Positions 8,661 through 17,669 of a DNA stretch of 64,000 bases are shown piece after piece. The stretch comes from JACMJL01 sp963791805 (GTDB lineage: Bacteria > Bacillota > Clostridia > Clostridiales > Clostridiaceae). Numbering within the stretch: position 1 is the stretch's first letter; each line of letters opens with the position of its first letter. The DNA is taken from the NCBI GenBank assembly GCA_963791805.1, contig CAWBTU010000006.1:186001-250000 (forward strand). The letters are read 5' to 3'. The position numbers were made by a program, and so were the translations under genes. The notes under the pieces were generated by a model. That model was given only the letters and a program-made list of their open reading frames with translations, searched no databases and was not told the origin of the DNA.

Positions 8661-9569
8661 CTATTTTAAACTATTATATATTTTTTCAAGGTTGTCCTTC
8701 ATACATTGTATATAATCCTTATTATCTTCTTTACTTTCTATGGTATAAATGGTTTCTGTTTTCGCTCCAACTTCCTTGGCTAGTGTCTCAGACACCTTTG
8801 GACTTACCATATCTTCAACAAAAATTGTTTTAATTTTTTTATCTTTGCAATAGTCAACTAATTGTTTTAATTTTTTTGCACTTGGCTCACCTTCTGCAAA
8901 AACATCTTCTACACTGTTTTGTTTCAACCCAAAATCCCTGCAAAGATAGGCGAAGGCGGCATGACCTGTAACGAAGTTTTTATTTGTACTATTACTAAAC
9001 CTACTATTATAATCATTAAAAATTTGCTCAAGTTGATTATAAAAATCTGAATAATTTTTTTCAAAATAGCCTTTATCTGCTGGATCAGCTTTTATCAAAG
9101 CATCTTTAATATTTTTAGCTTGATTTTCCGCACCTTTTAGGCTTAGCCATAAATGAGGATCATCTTGTCCATCATTTTTAATTAATTCTGGATCTGAATT
9201 TGTTATTGGTGTAGAGCCTTTTGAAGCGTTCACAACAATTAAATTTTTGTTATCTATAGAATTTAAAGCTTTACTAACCCATGCTTCCATACCAAAACCA
9301 TTATAAATAAATACTTTTGCATTACTTAAACGCATAAAATCCTTTACTGTTGGTTCAAAGTCATGTGGTTCAGTGCCATTGGGCACTATGGTTTTAATTT
9401 CTACTTTATCTTTTCCAACTGCTTTTGTGAATTCCTTCATGGCATTAAACGAAACTAAGACCTGTATTTTGGAGGAGGTATCGGTGCTTGAACTTTGCTT
9501 GCTACTGCAAGCTGAAAGGGTAACAACTAAAAAGGTCAGGACAAAAAATAAAGTTAACTTCTTAAACAT
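8661..9569 (-). CDS. znuA: Zinc/manganese ABC transporter substrate-binding lipoprotein
   Basis: A 302-residue cluster A-I metal-binding lipoprotein. The signal peptide ends in the lipobox LSAC. Metal-binding histidines are in TEPHDFEPT, DDPHLWLS and TGHAAFAYL, with an acidic ligand expected in FVEDMVS. The usual GxxPE segment is replaced by VFAEGEPSAKKL. It has no permease or ATPase gene beside it, so it is either an orphan or works with a transporter encoded elsewhere. A palindrome close to its start (9592-9608) suggests Zur-type control. Zinc rather than manganese is inferred from that and from the metal-loop permease upstream. Confidence 0.88.
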   Translation of the reverse strand: MFKKLTLFFVLTFLVVTLSACSSKQSSSTDTSSKIQVLVSFNAMKEFTKAVGKDKVEIKTIVPNGTEPHDFEPTVKDFMRLSNAKVFIYNGFGMEAWVSKALNSIDNKNLIVVNASKGSTPITNSDPELIKNDGQDDPHLWLSLKGAENQAKNIKDALIKADPADKGYFEKNYSDFYNQLEQIFNDYNSRFSNSTNKNFVTGHAAFAYLCRDFGLKQNSVEDVFAEGEPSAKKLKQLVDYCKDKKIKTIFVEDMVSPKVSETLAKEVGAKTETIYTIESKEDNKDYIQCMKDNLEKIYNSLK

Positions 9570-9591
9570 TTAATCACTCCTATACTGCTTG

Positions 9592-9608
9592 ATGCAAATC
9601 ATTTGCAT
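9592..9608 (-). promoter_or_regulatory. Zur-like 17-bp palindrome upstream of znuA
   Basis: ATGCAAAT, a central C, then ATTTGCAT: a perfect inverted repeat 23 bases upstream of the znuA start. Fur/Zur-family boxes have this odd-centred AAATnATTT core. The binding protein is inferred. Confidence 0.6.
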
Positions 9609-9664
9609 TTACATTTATATTATAATTTTATTGTTTATATGTCAATACATTACAGTATTCTCTT

Positions 9665-9708
9665 AAAAAGATAAAAGAGCCCTATGATTTTCAATTGAAT
9701 CATAGGGC
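9665..9708 (-). terminator. Terminator for the permease/TIGR03943 operon
   Basis: On the minus strand an 11-bp perfect stem GCCCTATGATT/AATCATAGGGC is followed by TCTTTTATC and more T. Confidence 0.8.
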
Positions 9709-9735
9709 CTTCATTATAAAGAAGGGTTTTCTTTA

Positions 9736-10472
9736 TTATTCAGGATAAACATATTGATTTTGAGGTTTTTGTACTGGTTCAATCTTTTGAACTTTTATAA
9801 ATGGTATAACTTGATCTTTACCTTCATATTTATGAACTTTTGAGTCAATAATTCCGGTAACTTTTATCCATTCATTATTTTTAAATGTAGAAGTGTTATC
9901 ATACTCACATAATAGACCTACTACCTCTGCATCAGCTACGCAACATATTATCAGTAACCTTGCTATTACAAATTCATTCTTAGAAAAAGAGGAATCATCC
10001 TTATATATAAAACCTGTAATTGTAATTGTTGACCCTTTATATTTATTTGGATTACTAGAGGCTATATCATCAGTAATTTTAGCAAAATTATTTGCATCAA
10101 CTGTTAAATTAGAATTTTCAGAAATAGCTATAGTAGGTTTTTTAACATTCTTGTGAAGTATGTTAACTCCTTTTTTGAGGCGACTTCACTATTTAATTGT
10201 TGAGGATTAAAATACAACCCCAAAATTAAAGGTAATAAGAAAATAAAGAAAGATATCTTTTTTTTATTAGGATGAGGCTCTACTTTAAAAACATTTTTAA
10301 ATTGGACTATTGCAAGAATAAAAAAAACCACCAGTGAAAATTTTACATACTTTACCATCTTAGGATGAATAAAATAATATATTTTTCCAGTTGAAATTAG
10401 ACTATATATAAAATAGGTAAACCCTAACAATATTGCAAACCACTTGCATTCATTTCTATTAATCTTTACCAT
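9736..10472 (-). pseudogene. TIGR03943/YcgQ-type permease partner, frameshifted
   Basis: The first part (from the ATG at 10472: MVKINRNECKWFAILLG, several membrane helices) reads down to 10128. The rest continues in another frame, from VKKPTIAISENSN to a C-terminus ending QYVYPE at 9736, and includes the family motif CCVADAEVVGLLC. Adding one A to the run of six (plus-strand T run 10138-10143) rejoins the frames as TRMLKKPTIAI. Members of this family act with YraQ/DUF318 permeases; the start codon overlaps the stop of that permease gene, so the two are translationally coupled. The break may be a sequencing error. Confidence 0.8.
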
Positions 10473-11449
10473 AGAGCGATTCCTTTCATTACAAACATAT
10501 TGATTAATATTCCTATTAAAAAACAAACTGAAAAAATTACAAAAATGAATTTAATTATAAAAGAAAATTTAAAGGTACTGCTAAGCATTAATGTATTTTT
10601 AATATCAATCATTGGACCAAATAAAAGAAAAGCAATTATAGAGCCTGATGTGAATTGCCCTAAAAAGGTTTTGGCAATAAATGCATCTGTTTCAGAACAA
10701 ACAGCTAGTATGAAAGCTAGTAAAATCATAACTAAAATTGAATAAACATTATTATGACCAACAGTTAAAATATAACTTCTTGGAATAAAGGATTGCATCA
10801 CTGCAGATAAAAAGGCTCCTAATATTAAAAATCTTCCTACATCATGGATTTCCATGCTTGTATGTTCAATAATGTCAAATATTATTAAATATAAGTTATG
10901 TTCCTCTTTAGGATGGTCATGGTGGTGAGTATGACCACATTCACAATCATGATGATGATTATTTTCCTTATTTTCTTTTTCTTGTTTTAATATGTACTTG
11001 GTATTTTCAGAAATACCTATAAGACTTCCTATAATCATTGCAGCTAATATTCCTAGCCCTCCACGTAGCAGAACAATATTCATGTTATTAGAAAAAGCAT
11101 AATAAGTTGAAGATAAAACTACTGGATTTATAATCGGTACTGAAAGCATGAAGGTGATGGCTATATATAAGGGCATTCCTTTTTTAATTAGCCTTATAAC
11201 TATAGGAACAATGGCACAATCACATACTGGAAAAATTAGACCAATTGATCCAGCACATAAAAGGCCAATTAATTTATTTTTAGGAATAATTTTAGCTAGA
11301 GTCTCTTCGGATATAAATATTTGAATGATTGAGGATACTAGAGTTCCTATCATTATAAAAGGAAGAGCTTCCAATAGAATACTAAGAAATATAGTTATGA
11401 ACCCTTGAAATTGTGGACTTTGAATAAAATTATTAAGAATGTTAGTCAC
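10466..11449 (-). CDS. YraQ/DUF318-family permease with His-rich metal loop
   Basis: A 327-residue polytopic membrane protein of the DUF318 (PF03773) permease family, with about eight helices. Family landmarks are FPVCDCAIVPIVIRLIKKG and SVPIINPVVL, repeated in weaker form as SETDAFIAKTFL. Between the halves is a cytoplasmic loop HHHDCECGHTHHHDH followed by PKEEH, an obvious metal-binding patch. Relatives are linked to metal or thiol homeostasis; zinc is inferred from the loop and from znuA downstream. It overlaps the TIGR03943 gene. Ribosome site AGAGGTG. Confidence 0.85.
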   Translation of the reverse strand: MTNILNNFIQSPQFQGFITIFLSILLEALPFIMIGTLVSSIIQIFISEETLAKIIPKNKLIGLLCAGSIGLIFPVCDCAIVPIVIRLIKKGMPLYIAITFMLSVPIINPVVLSSTYYAFSNNMNIVLLRGGLGILAAMIIGSLIGISENTKYILKQEKENKENNHHHDCECGHTHHHDHPKEEHNLYLIIFDIIEHTSMEIHDVGRFLILGAFLSAVMQSFIPRSYILTVGHNNVYSILVMILLAFILAVCSETDAFIAKTFLGQFTSGSIIAFLLFGPMIDIKNTLMLSSTFKFSFIIKFIFVIFSVCFLIGILINMFVMKGIALW

Positions 11450-11465
11450 CTCTTATTATTTGAAT

Positions 11466-11481
11466 ATTAATAATTATTAAT
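11466..11481 (-). promoter_or_regulatory. AT-rich palindrome upstream of the permease
   Basis: ATTAATAATTATTAAT is a perfect 16-bp palindrome 17 bases before the permease start. It could be an operator or simply AT-rich promoter DNA. Confidence 0.3.
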
Positions 11482-11588
11482 ACCCAAAGGTGGACAGGGA
11501 TAGAACATAATTTATGGATTTTCTTCCCACTAAATAATAAAGAGTGCAATTTGGGATGATTATAGATTCTTTTGAAGCATCAACAAAA

Positions 11589-11628
11589 AGGGGTGACGCA
11601 AACATTTTAAAATGTTTGCTTCGCCCCT
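11589..11628 (-). terminator. Long hairpin terminator after the rhodanese relic
   Basis: 18-base arms AGGGGTGACGCAAACATT and AATGTTTGCTTCGCCCCT (one mismatch and a G-T pair) close on TTAA; on the minus strand they are followed by TTTTTG. Confidence 0.75.
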
Positions 11629-11682
11629 GGTTTAAAAGAATATATTAAGTAGTTTATTGAAGTAGCATCTGCTTAAGTACAA

Positions 11683-12073
11683 TTATTTTTTAAGATTACC
11701 ACTAAAGCCTGCAAGCCCATGATTCATATGATATATTGGACCAAATTTGTTTTTCAATAATACTTTAACAGCTTTAGGACTTCGACCACCTGATGCACAG
11801 TGTACTAAAATTGGTTTGCCACGAAATTTTTCTAATTCAGTAATCCTTGACAATTTCACTAACGGGCATTAGTTTAGAACCATTTATATGTCCTGTTTGG
11901 TATTCATTTTTATTTCTTACATCTAATACAATTAGTTCTTTATTTTCCTTTATAAGCAGAGCAGCTTCCGCTCCAGAAACATTTTTTACATTCTTATTAA
12001 ACATAATTACTATTTTAGGATAAAGTATATATGATATTAGTAAAAAGGGTATTAGGAATAATAAAATATTCAT
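11683..12073 (-). pseudogene. Membrane-anchored rhodanese, frameshifted
   Basis: The reading starts at the ATG at 12073 (after AAGGAGAC) with an N-terminal membrane helix and the rhodanese lead-in LDVRNKNEYQTGHINGSKLMPVSEIV. It then stops at 11837, but the adjacent frame continues with RITELEKFRGKPILVHCASGGRSPKAV and ends FSGNLKK at 11683. One missing base near 11845-11855 explains the break. The catalytic CASGGRS is intact. Unlike the soluble rhodanese at 3646 this one is membrane-tethered. Its promoter region holds a CsoR/CstR-like site. Confidence 0.8.
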
Positions 12074-12152
12074 AGATAGTCTCCTTTAAATTTTATATTT
12101 TGATATCCTTTTGTATCGTTGTTTTAATTTCTAAAGAAGTATATGTTGCCAC

Positions 12153-12169
12153 ATACCCCCTATGGGTAT
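12153..12169. promoter_or_regulatory. CsoR/CstR-like operator
   Basis: ATACCC-CCTAT-GGGTAT, an inverted repeat with C/G tracts typical of CsoR-family sites (copper CsoR or persulfide-sensing CstR). It lies between the divergent rhodanese relic (minus) and the 91-residue protein (plus). No CsoR-family gene was found in the window. Confidence 0.55.
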
Positions 12170-12253
12170 ATAATAACATTAAGATTTAATAAATACAATA
12201 GATAAATTTGTTATGTGCTAATCTTAGAATATTTAATAAGGAGATGTATCACA

Positions 12254-12529
12254 ATGACATTAGAAGAACTTTTAAACCATGAAGAATCTAGTACAGAAGA
12301 TATGGAAAAATACTTTGCTACCGTGGGCTTAACCCATGTAAAAAAGAAAGATTTGGATATGATAATCGAAAAGTTTGGACTTGTGATTTTTAAACTATAT
12401 TGTTTTTCAGAAGTGTATAAAATTGTACTTGAAAATGAAACCTCTAGTACAATGCATCGATGGACATATATTATTGGAACTATGACTATTTTATATACTA
12501 TAATGACTTTTATAATGCTTTTTAAATAA
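12254..12529 (+). CDS. Small protein of unknown function with C-terminal membrane helix
   Basis: A 91-residue protein, acidic at the N-terminus (MTLEELLNHEESSTEDMEKYF) and with one C-terminal membrane helix (about residues 69-90, WTYIIGTMTILYTIMTFIMLF). No family recognised. The ATG at 12254 is chosen because AAGGAG lies about 10 bases upstream. It is the first gene after the CsoR/CstR-like operator, so it may belong to a sulfur- or copper-responsive unit. Confidence 0.6.
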   Translation: MTLEELLNHEESSTEDMEKYFATVGLTHVKKKDLDMIIEKFGLVIFKLYCFSEVYKIVLENETSSTMHRWTYIIGTMTILYTIMTFIMLFK

Positions 12530-12543
12530 AGGGGTGAAGTCAA

Positions 12544-12606
12544 ATGCAAATAGTGAACTTTTTTAAAGAATTGTTAAAAGAGCAGAAATGCTCTTTTTTA
12601 TTTTGA
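12544..12606 (+). CDS. Possible 20-residue peptide overlapping a terminator
   Basis: An ATG preceded by AAAGGGGTGA opens a 20-codon frame (MQIVNFFKELLKEQKCSFLF) whose last codons lie in the terminator at 12576-12599. The ribosome site is convincing, but nothing else supports a real product. Confidence 0.25.
   Translation: MQIVNFFKELLKEQKCSFLF
12576..12599 (+). terminator. Rho-independent terminator
   Basis: AAAGAGCA-GAAA-TGCTCTTT followed by TTT. Confidence 0.85.
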
Positions 12607-12696
12607 ATTAATTTGTTATGTAAATTAACTTATTGCCAAAATGGTTAAAAGTATATATACTTAATTTCAGAATCAAATAAGAAAGTAGAGATGCTT

Positions 12697-13871
12697 ATGA
12701 TTAAAAGCCTTGAGGACTTAAGTTATAAAGAATTAGAAATTCTAAATATAATCCAAAAAGAGGACCAATAACAAAAAAAGATTTACAAGCTACCACAGAT
12801 ATAAAATTAACTACATTAAATAGAGTTATGAAAACACTTGAAGATACAAAAATTATAATGGAGTATGGTGAGTTTGAATCTACAGGAGGAAGGAAAGCAA
12901 CAGAATATGATGTTTCGCAAACATGCTTGTATACTATTGGAATAGATATATCAAGAACCTATGTAAAAATAATCATAACCAATATGAAGTTATCTATTTT
13001 AAAAAAAGAAGAATTTTTTATGACAGAAAGTTATTCTCCAGAAAAGACTGTTGAAAAAATAACTTTAATAATAGAGCAAATGCTATCAGATTTATCCATT
13101 AAAAAGAACAAAATTTTAGGAATTGGTATTGGAGCTGTGGGGCCGATAGACAGAAAAAAAGGAATTATATTAAATCCTAAAAGTTTCTTTAATGGCAGTT
13201 GGATTAATGTACCTATAAAAGCAATGATAGAAGAACGGCTCAGTATTCCTTGCTTTATAGATAATGGAGCCAATACAGCTGTTTTAGGTGAATATCTGTA
13301 TGGAAAGGGTAAAGAATTAGAAAGTGTTGTATACATTCACTGTGGCATTGGAATTAGGTCGGCAATAATTAAATCAGGGAATATTATTAGAACAATGAAT
13401 GATAGGGAAGATGCCTTTGGTCATATGATAGTAGAGCATAATGGTGAAGTATGTAGCTGTGGTAATGCGGGTTGCATTGAAAGCTATTCATCCATAGATG
13501 CAATTATTAAAAAAATAGATATGAAAACAAAAGATAATAATAGAGCAATAAATGAAATAAATTACAGAGAAATCTTGAAATTGGAATTGTTAAATGACAA
13601 AGATGCTATAGAAGTAATAAACAAAGCTGCAGAAATTTTAGGTGTTGGACTTGTGAATCTTGTAAGATTACTTAATCCCGAACTTGTGATTCTAAGTGGA
13701 CCGTTGATAATGAATTTTAAACATTACTATGAAAAGACTGTTGAGTCCTTTGATCAGATTAATCCTATGGATAATAGAGTTACATTCAGTAAAGGTGGTA
13801 GGTTTCAACAAGGTGTTATTGCATTAGGTGCGGCAGCTATGGTAATTGAATTTTATTTAAAAGGTATATAG
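12697..13871 (+). pseudogene. ROK-family regulator/sugar kinase, frameshifted near the N-terminus
   Basis: The N-terminal piece MIKSLEDLSYKELEILNIIQK reads into a stop at 12769, while the next frame continues GPITKKDLQATTDIKLTTLNRV (a winged helix-turn-helix) into a complete ROK domain. ROK marks are the zinc site CSCGNAGCIESY, the phosphate-binding GIGIGAVGPID and the segment DNGANTAVLGEYLYGKG. Adding one A to the run at 12755-12759 restores a NagC/XylR-type repressor of about 390 residues. From the first internal ATG (12828) a 347-residue frame lacking the DNA-binding start remains. The break may be a sequencing error. Ligand unknown; it precedes lgt by 26 bases. Confidence 0.8.
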
Positions 13872-13897
13872 GTAAAAATATTATTAGGAGTGATTGT

Positions 13898-14662
13898 ATG
13901 AACCCAGTAGCTTTTTATGTATTTGGATTTAGTATAAGATGGTATGGAATATTTATAGGAGCAGGAATTACATTAGCTGTTATATTAGCAAAATATACAA
14001 GTAAGTATAGAGATATAAATTATGATTCTTTTCTAGATGTAGCTATTATTTCTCTACCAATTGGCATTGTAGGTGCAAGGCTATATTATGTAGCTTTTGA
14101 GTTTGATAATTATAAAAATAATTTGATAAATATCTTTAATATTAGGGGCGGTGGACTTGCAATTCATGGTGGGATTTTATTTGGTTTATTATCCGCATTT
14201 ATAATTGCAAGACGTAAGAAAATGAATTTTTTTAAAATAGCAGATATTGCAGCTCCAGCAATAATCATTGCTCAAGCTGTTGGAAGATGGGGTAACTTTT
14301 TTAATTCTGAAGCTCATGGAGGACCTGTATCCTATAGTTTTATTAAACATTTTCCATATTTTATACAGAGAGGTATGCATATTGAAGGAATTTATTATCA
14401 ACCAACATTTTTATATGAATCCTTATGGAATTTCACAGTGTTTATAATACTAATTATTATTTTGAAAAAGAGTAAGAAAGTCGGAATTGTATTTTTTTCG
14501 TATATAGGATTATATTCTATAGGAAGATTCTTTATAGAAGGTCTAAGAACAGATAGTTTAATGCTTGGTCCTATTAGAATTGCCCAATTGGTGAGTTTAT
14601 CAGGAATTGTAGTTTGGGTAGCATTTTTAATTTTATATAGGTATAAAAAAGTAGAGATTTAA
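13898..14662 (+). CDS. lgt: Prolipoprotein diacylglyceryl transferase
   Basis: A 254-residue seven-helix membrane enzyme that transfers diacylglycerol from phosphatidylglycerol to the lipobox cysteine of prolipoproteins. The family signature GRWGNFFNSEAHGGP and the essential LAIHGGILFG segment are present, and the length is normal. Ribosome site AGGAGTG. It follows the ROK gene and is followed by a TauE/SafE permease 18 bases on. Clostridia often have several lgt copies; whether this is the main one cannot be told. Confidence 0.95.
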   Translation: MNPVAFYVFGFSIRWYGIFIGAGITLAVILAKYTSKYRDINYDSFLDVAIISLPIGIVGARLYYVAFEFDNYKNNLINIFNIRGGGLAIHGGILFGLLSAFIIARRKKMNFFKIADIAAPAIIIAQAVGRWGNFFNSEAHGGPVSYSFIKHFPYFIQRGMHIEGIYYQPTFLYESLWNFTVFIILIIILKKSKKVGIVFFSYIGLYSIGRFFIEGLRTDSLMLGPIRIAQLVSLSGIVVWVAFLILYRYKKVEI

Positions 14663-14680
14663 TAGATGGGAGGGCTATAC

Positions 14681-15043
14681 ATGACAAGTACTATATTGTT
14701 TATTCTCATTGGAATAGTTGCAGGGATTTTAAGTGGAATGTTTGGCATAGGTGGAGGAGTAATAATTGTACCTGCATTAGTCTATTTATGCGGCTTTAGT
14801 CAGCTAAAAGCGCAGGGAACTTCATTGGCAATACTATTGCCACCAGTAGGAATATTTGCCTTTATGGAATATTACAAAAAAGGTCAGGTTAATCTCCAAG
14901 CGGGTGCTTTAATAGTGGCTTTTGTGGTAGTTGGGTCAATATTTGGGTCGAAGCTAGCTCAAAATCTTCCTATAGAGGTATTGAAAAAAGGTTTTGGTGT
15001 ATTGATGATTTTAGTATCCCTTAAAATGATATTTTCAAAATGA
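14681..15043 (+). CDS. Short TauE/SafE-family permease
   Basis: A 120-residue membrane protein matching one half of the TauE/SafE (DUF81) family: GMFGIGGGVIIVPALVYLCG, then QGTSLAILLPPVGIFAFMEYYKKG and SKLAQNLPIEVLKKGFGVLMI. Full-length members have two such halves, so half-length forms probably act as dimers. The family exports sulfite or organosulfonates. ATG at 14681 is chosen because GGGAGGG lies just before it. It fits the sulfur theme of the region, as TauE accompanies CstR-regulated genes elsewhere. Confidence 0.85.
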   Translation: MTSTILFILIGIVAGILSGMFGIGGGVIIVPALVYLCGFSQLKAQGTSLAILLPPVGIFAFMEYYKKGQVNLQAGALIVAFVVVGSIFGSKLAQNLPIEVLKKGFGVLMILVSLKMIFSK

Positions 15044-15371
15044 ATTTGTAAAAGAAATCTATCCTCATATAGGTGGCTAGTATCTTATTATACTTTATAA
15101 AAAATTTAGTATTATCGCTGAAAGCATTAATAATATACGGATATCAATAAGTAAAATTTATGCAGAAATATGCTTTTTTATTGAAAAAGGTATAGAAATA
15201 ATATATAATTATAAAAAATAATAAACATTTTGCAAAGACTTAATTTAGTGGCATTAACGTAGAGTATTAATACATGGCTATAAGCCTACCCATTAGTTAT
15301 CCTGTTTAATTTAAGGAAATAAAACACAAAGTTATTTTCTATCATAAACTGGAAAGAGGTGCTATATTAAT
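15044..15371. other. Intergenic region, no gene seen
   Basis: No coding frame or clear terminator found. The last bases carry the ribosome site (GAAAGAGGTG) of the next small gene. Confidence 0.5.
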
Positions 15372-15572
15372 ATGAGTACTTGCCCGAATTTAGAAAAATG
15401 TGGATTTGTAAAGAAATATGGTGAAACAAAAAAACTGGCAATAAAGGGTTTTATATCCATGTATTGTCAGGGTGATAAGCAGAACATATGCGAAAGAAAA
15501 AAATATAAACAATTGCATAACAGTCCACCTTCAGATGAAATGATGCCAAATGGAAATTTTATAATTGAATAA
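15372..15572 (+). CDS. Small Cys-rich protein of unknown function
   Basis: A 66-residue soluble protein. Cysteines at about residues 4, 10, 32 and 40 (TCPNLEKCGF, MYCQGDKQNICERKK) suggest a bound metal or iron-sulfur cluster. Similar short proteins occur in anaerobes, but I cannot name a function. It has a ribosome site and its own terminator, so it is a monocistronic gene. Confidence 0.65.
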   Translation: MSTCPNLEKCGFVKKYGETKKLAIKGFISMYCQGDKQNICERKKYKQLHNSPPSDEMMPNGNFIIE

Positions 15573-15585
15573 ATGGTTTTTACTG

Positions 15586-15617
15586 AAGTACCTATATAAA
15601 TAATAGGTACTTTTTTA
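15586..15617 (+). terminator. Rho-independent terminator
   Basis: 10-bp perfect stem AAGTACCTAT/ATAGGTACTT with a TTTTTT run. Confidence 0.9.
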
Positions 15618-15734
15618 TTGTTTAGGAAAGTATAAATTTTTTGATATAATATATAGTGACGTAAGGCAGTGGAATCAAGTAGTTGCATTAGAATGTAAGA
15701 ATGTACCAATAACATGTTTAGAGAGTGTAATTAT

Positions 15735-16958
15735 ATGACTAAAGGGGTAATAAAGCAGATATTTATTGATCATTGGGATGAGTTTTCAAAAGAACATAAT
15801 AATATTCGTGAGGTTGTGTTCCACGAGGTTAGTAAAATGATTCAATGTGGTTCATTAGAAAATGGATTTTTAGAGTTCAAATGTGAAACCTGTGGTGAAG
15901 TTAAAAGAGTGGGGTTTACGTGTAAAAGTAGGCTTTGTTCATCATGTGGTAAAATCCGTATGGATGATTGGGTTGAAGATCTTACTAAAAGAATGGCAAA
16001 AACAAATCATAGACATGTTATATTTACCATACCAGAAGAACTTAGAATAATTTTTCAAAGAGATAGAAAATTATTAGAGCTACTGCCTAAGTGTGCTGCA
16101 GAAGTAATAAAAAGTTGGTATTTAGAAAAAAATAAAAAAGAAAAATTTGTGCCAGGTATTGTTGCAGTAATTCATACTTTTGGTAGAGATTTAAAGTGGA
16201 ATCCACATGTACATATGCTTGTCACCGAAGGTGGTTTGGGTGAAATTACACCATGGAAAAGAGTGAACTTTCTTCCATATGAAATGTTAAGAAAAAGGTG
16301 GCAAAAACTTTTACTTGATTCAATAGAAGTAGAGTTAGGCAAAAGAAGATTTAGAAATTTAAAAAATGAGTTATATAAGAATTTTAAAGATGGTTTTTAT
16401 GTACATGGCAAAAATGAAGTAAAGGATGCTAAAGGTGCTGTAAAATATGTAGGTAGATATACAGGTAGACCAGCGATTGCAGAGTCTAGAGTAATTAAAT
16501 ATGATGGTAAAGAGGTTACTTTTTGGTATGAAAGCCATGAGGATAATAAAAGAATTGAAGTAGAATTGGATGCATTAGAATTTATTAAGAAAGTGATAAT
16601 ACATATACCAGAAAAAAACTTTAAAATGATTAGATATTATGGAATATATGCTAGAAATAATAAACATAAAGGTAAATTCTTTAGACTTATAAATGAGAAA
16701 GTATTTTTAGAATTAAAGAAACTTAGAAAATGGGAGTATAGAATATTAAAAGCCTTTGGAATAGACCCATTAAAGTGTGAAAGGTGCGGTAGCACTATGC
16801 ATTTAGATGGGATATACTATAATAAATCAGGAAACCTTATTGAAAAATATAAAAAGAATTTAACAAATAAGGTTAAATTAAAAATAGAAGAACTAAATTC
16901 AATAAATACATCAGTAAAAGGCGTAAGCCCTGACGGGCTAGGAGCTTTGTTTGCTTGA
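15735..16958 (+). CDS. IS91-family (HUH, Y2) transposase
   Basis: A 407-residue rolling-circle transposase. An N-terminal zinc-binding region (CETCGEVKRVGFTCKSRLCSSC) is followed by the HUH motif in NPHVHMLVTEGG and by two tyrosines spaced as in Y2 enzymes (YVGRYTGRPAI). A second zinc pair CERCGSTMH is near the C-terminus. The ATG at 15735 (MTKGVIKQ) fits the family start better than 15714. Full length, so possibly active. A small zinc-ribbon gene follows directly and may be part of the element. Confidence 0.9.
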   Translation: MTKGVIKQIFIDHWDEFSKEHNNIREVVFHEVSKMIQCGSLENGFLEFKCETCGEVKRVGFTCKSRLCSSCGKIRMDDWVEDLTKRMAKTNHRHVIFTIPEELRIIFQRDRKLLELLPKCAAEVIKSWYLEKNKKEKFVPGIVAVIHTFGRDLKWNPHVHMLVTEGGLGEITPWKRVNFLPYEMLRKRWQKLLLDSIEVELGKRRFRNLKNELYKNFKDGFYVHGKNEVKDAKGAVKYVGRYTGRPAIAESRVIKYDGKEVTFWYESHEDNKRIEVELDALEFIKKVIIHIPEKNFKMIRYYGIYARNNKHKGKFFRLINEKVFLELKKLRKWEYRILKAFGIDPLKCERCGSTMHLDGIYYNKSGNLIEKYKKNLTNKVKLKIEELNSINTSVKGVSPDGLGALFA

Positions 16959-16978
16959 AGAAAATTTGGAGGACAATT

Positions 16979-17242
16979 ATGCCTGTAAGTAAAAAGAGAG
17001 TTAAAAAGGTGAAAAAAAGCAAAAATCAACAACTAAAAAAGAAAGATAAGCAAATATTATTTAAATGTGGTGGATGTGGAATAGAAGAACTTATACCAGA
17101 AGGTGTAGTGAATTATTTTGATGCTCTTGATGATGGAGATCTTAGTGTTCCACCAAGATTTACTTGTGAAGAGTGTGGGGAACAAATGGAGCCAGTTGAA
17201 TATGAGGGTGTTCATGGAATAACATATAGAACGAATGTATAA
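16979..17242 (+). CDS. Zinc-ribbon protein adjacent to the IS91 transposase
   Basis: An 87-residue protein with a Lys-rich N-terminus (SKKRVKKVKKSKNQQLKKK) and two CxxC pairs (CGGCGIEEL and CEECGEQMEP) forming a likely zinc ribbon. The basic tail suggests nucleic-acid binding. The ATG at 16979 sits 6 bases after GGAGG; the gene starts 20 bases after the transposase stop. Function not recognised; it may be an accessory gene of the IS91-type element. Confidence 0.65.
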   Translation: MPVSKKRVKKVKKSKNQQLKKKDKQILFKCGGCGIEELIPEGVVNYFDALDDGDLSVPPRFTCEECGEQMEPVEYEGVHGITYRTNV

Positions 17243-17255
17243 TTAAAACCAAAAA

Positions 17256-17301
17256 GCTACGCTTAAAAAATAGGCGAAAGCCAATCTTTAATTTGCGTAG
17301 C
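17256..17301 (+). repeat. Nested hairpin, possible IS91-type end or terminator
   Basis: Outer stem GCTACGC/GCGTAGC encloses an inner GGC-GAAA-GCC hairpin. HUH transposases recognise hairpins near element ends, so this may mark the 3' end; no T tract follows. Confidence 0.45.
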
Positions 17302-17325
17302 AACTTGGAAATATAAATAATCATT

Positions 17326-17394
17326 TTACAAACTATAAGTTTAATAAAAAATAATAGTTTGTAAGGGGCGGCTTTGCCGCTTTTTTTATTTTTT
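17326..17394 (+). terminator. Double hairpin with strong terminator
   Basis: TTACAAACTAT/ATAGTTTGTAA (17326-17364) is followed by GCGGC-TTT-GCCGC and a long T run. From 17395 to 17669 I see no gene. Confidence 0.8.
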
Positions 17395-17669
17395 GTGAAA
17401 ATCGTAAAAATACCTGTTTGGTGTTTATTTGGTGTTTATTTATACAAAAAGATATTAATAGATACAATAAAATACGAAAAGAAAGCAGAAATTCATTTTT
17501 TTGAACGTCTACTTTCTAATTTAATATTGTCTGGATACTAAAATAAGATTACGAAATAATAAAATCTTTTTAAAATTGAGTTTGTTAAAATAAACTTATA
17601 TCCCTTTTATATGAATAGAATCAATATTAGATAATTCTTTGCTTCGATTATAAGGATTTTTGATTATAT

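Noticed and set aside
10128..10472. Programmed frameshift in the TIGR03943 gene
   Set aside because: The same kind of one-base loss occurs in five other unrelated genes, so sequencing undercall is more likely.
12211..12549. 112-residue minus-strand frame
   Set aside because: Antisense to the 91-residue gene, which has a good ribosome site; no independent support.
15240..15360. Riboswitch or T-box in front of the Cys-rich gene
   Set aside because: No conserved core, specifier or terminator/antiterminator pair could be made out.
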